IMG/VR virus record: IMGVR_UViG_3300020468_000080
Location: 1 to 22,700 of that record
DNA from: a virus
DNA: 22,700 nt
Strand: one strand, 5' to 3'
Shown here: piece by piece, positions 21,601-22,700 of the stretch
Numbering within the stretch: position 1 is the first letter of the stretch
Layout: every line of letters starts with the position of its first letter
Notes under the pieces: generated by a model
What the model was told of the DNA's origin: nothing
The model's input: only the letters and a program-made list of their open reading frames with translations
The model's database searches: none
Translations under genes and position numbers: made by a program

Positions 21601-22700
21601 ATGACTATGGAATTGTTATTATTTCTATTAGGTGTTTTTGGAGGTATATTTGCAGGACTAGTACCTGGCATTGGTGTCTTCACTGTGCTTGTACTATTGT
21701 ATCCTCTTTTACTAGACTTGACAATCATCCAATTGTTAATATTGTACATTCCTATACTGAGCATAAGTCAATATATTGGTAGTGTGCCTGCACTTTATTT
21801 TAAGATACCTGGTGAGGCAACTAGTTTTATTGCAACAGAGTATGGACACGATCTTTTCAAAAAAGGCAATTATGACTTGATTCCTTTAACAGCAATAGGA
21901 AGTTTTGTGGCAACTGTCTTGTCTGCTGTGGTGATATTACTATTGCCTATACTTTACGAAAATATGTTTTATGGTGTATTGAAAACAAATTTTGTTTTTG
22001 CAATGATTTTGATCACAGGCGTATGTTTGGTTGCGACTGCCAAAAACAAGTGGTGGGTATCTATCTTATTAATTGTGTTTGGTTTATTACTTGGTAACAT
22101 TGGTTTTAATGCATCAACAGGTAAATTTTTTGCAACATTTGGTATTGAATGGTTATCATATGGTATTCCAATTTTTCCTTTTGTGGTTGCAATCTATGTG
22201 ATTCCAAACATTCTTAAACTAGATCAGAGTCAAATCACCTTTGACCATATCGACAATGCCTATAAGCAATCAGCAGTAAGTGTGAAAAAATATTGGACCA
22301 AAATGATTAATGGATCCATTATTGGTATGTTGTGTGGCTTTGTACCTATTATAGGAAAAATTGTTGGTGTATCTGCATCAAGGTCTTTGTATAGTAAAAA
22401 TGATAAAGCCAGTGTGGTTGCCGCTGAGAGCAGTAATAACTCTAGCATCTTTACAGCAATGATCCCTTTGTTCTTATTTGGTGTTCCAATTACATTGGGT
22501 GAAATTCTAATCTACAATGTGGCTGAAACAAATTACTACAATCTCACACATCAATTTAAGGATATGCTTTCTTCTCCTACAATTCCTCTTATAATATTAG
22601 CAACTGGCCTTGTTGGCATACTTCTATCTTGGCCGTTGGCAAGATATTGTGCCCTTGTATTCAAACTGCCCATTAAACATTTGAAAAGTATTTTGCTGTC
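21601..22700 (+). CDS. TctA-family tripartite tricarboxylate transporter membrane subunit (partial)
   Basis: An uninterrupted frame of 366 codons running off the window (3' end missing). TctA proteins (about 500 residues) are the large membrane subunit of TTT systems that import citrate and other carboxylates with a periplasmic binding protein (TctC) and a small subunit (TctB). Visible family features: the first membrane segment with GIFAGLVPGIG (15-25), the IPGEATSFIATEYGHDLFKKG region (from about 69), and the second-half motif AAESSNNSSIFTAMIPLFLFGVP (274-296), equivalent to the Pro-Glu-x-Ala-Asn-Asn...LGIPG signature of cellular TctA. About eight hydrophobic segments can be counted. The Gly/Pro motifs have drifted (PGIG kept; GVP for GIPG), so the substrate may differ. 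ATGs at 21601 and 21607 are both possible. Confidence 0.85.
   Translation, partial: MTMELLLFLLGVFGGIFAGLVPGIGVFTVLVLLYPLLLDLTIIQLLILYIPILSISQYIGSVPALYFKIPGEATSFIATEYGHDLFKKGNYDLIPLTAIGSFVATVLSAVVILLLPILYENMFYGVLKTNFVFAMILITGVCLVATAKNKWWVSILLIVFGLLLGNIGFNASTGKFFATFGIEWLSYGIPIFPFVVAIYVIPNILKLDQSQITFDHIDNAYKQSAVSVKKYWTKMINGSIIGMLCGFVPIIGKIVGVSASRSLYSKNDKASVVAAESSNNSSIFTAMIPLFLFGVPITLGEILIYNVAETNYYNLTHQFKDMLSSPTIPLIILATGLVGILLSWPLARYCALVFKLPIKHLKSILL

Noticed and set aside
21483-21764. Minus-strand frame of 93 codons
   Set aside because: It is a shadow of the structured leader and the start of the TctA-like gene, and its product is low in complexity.
1-22700. tRNA genes, CRISPR arrays, insertion sequences and attachment sites
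   Set aside because: No cloverleaf other than the tmRNA acceptor domain, no direct-repeat arrays, and no transposase or terminal inverted repeats were seen by eye.

Overview
The window is an AT-rich, gene-dense piece of a T4-like (myovirus-type) bacteriophage genome. The support is direct: class Ia ribonucleotide reductase genes sit beside virion genes (a PAAR spike tip and a tail fibre with a pectate-lyase-type beta-helix), and short T4-style late promoter boxes (xxTAAATA) stand in front of many virion-type genes. The tmRNA gene is circularly permuted, the two-piece form typical of Alphaproteobacteria. With the low GC, this points to a marine alphaproteobacterial host such as SAR11/Pelagibacter. 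The host assignment is inference.

Layout. Positions 15-2294 hold a ligase-fold protein and, on the opposite strand, a glycosyltransferase-like gene. Positions 2314-6430 hold late genes: a virion-associated candidate, an overlooked 41-residue protein with ten cysteines, four small proteins of which at least three look related (3287-5180), a clear Rho-independent terminator (5211-5245), and two conserved unknowns. Positions 6476-10926 hold a small coiled-coil membrane protein, several unknowns, a Gly/Ala-rich structural candidate, a radical SAM protein and a PD-(D/E)XK nuclease. The tail fibre (10941-12572) and an unknown (12581-13129) follow. nrdA and nrdB (13316-16815) have their own sigma70-type promoters. 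The PAAR protein and a large partner form a late pair (16852-18389).

From 18382 the character changes to a compact early-type region. Overlapping divergent sigma70-type promoters drive a two-gene minus-strand operon and the permuted tmRNA, whose tag ends in LAA. A string of very small genes follows, each behind a consensus-like -35/-10 pair, including an HNH protein and an SH3-like protein. Next come a compact structured RNA of about 150 nt with a perfect TTGACA-17-TATAAT promoter, two unknown genes, a GC-rich structured leader, and the start of a TctA-family (tripartite tricarboxylate transporter) membrane subunit that runs off the window.

Two architectural themes recur. First, for many genes the promoter box ends only 5-8 nt before the ATG and no Shine-Dalgarno is present, so the mRNAs should be leaderless or nearly so; genes inside operons often carry good Shine-Dalgarno sequences. 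Second, in the early region the stop codon of one gene can lie inside the -35 box of the next. The most interesting items are the phage-borne permuted tmRNA with its divergent promoter switch, the TctA-like transporter gene behind a structured leader, the Cys-rich miniprotein, and the unassigned structured RNA at 20655-20808.
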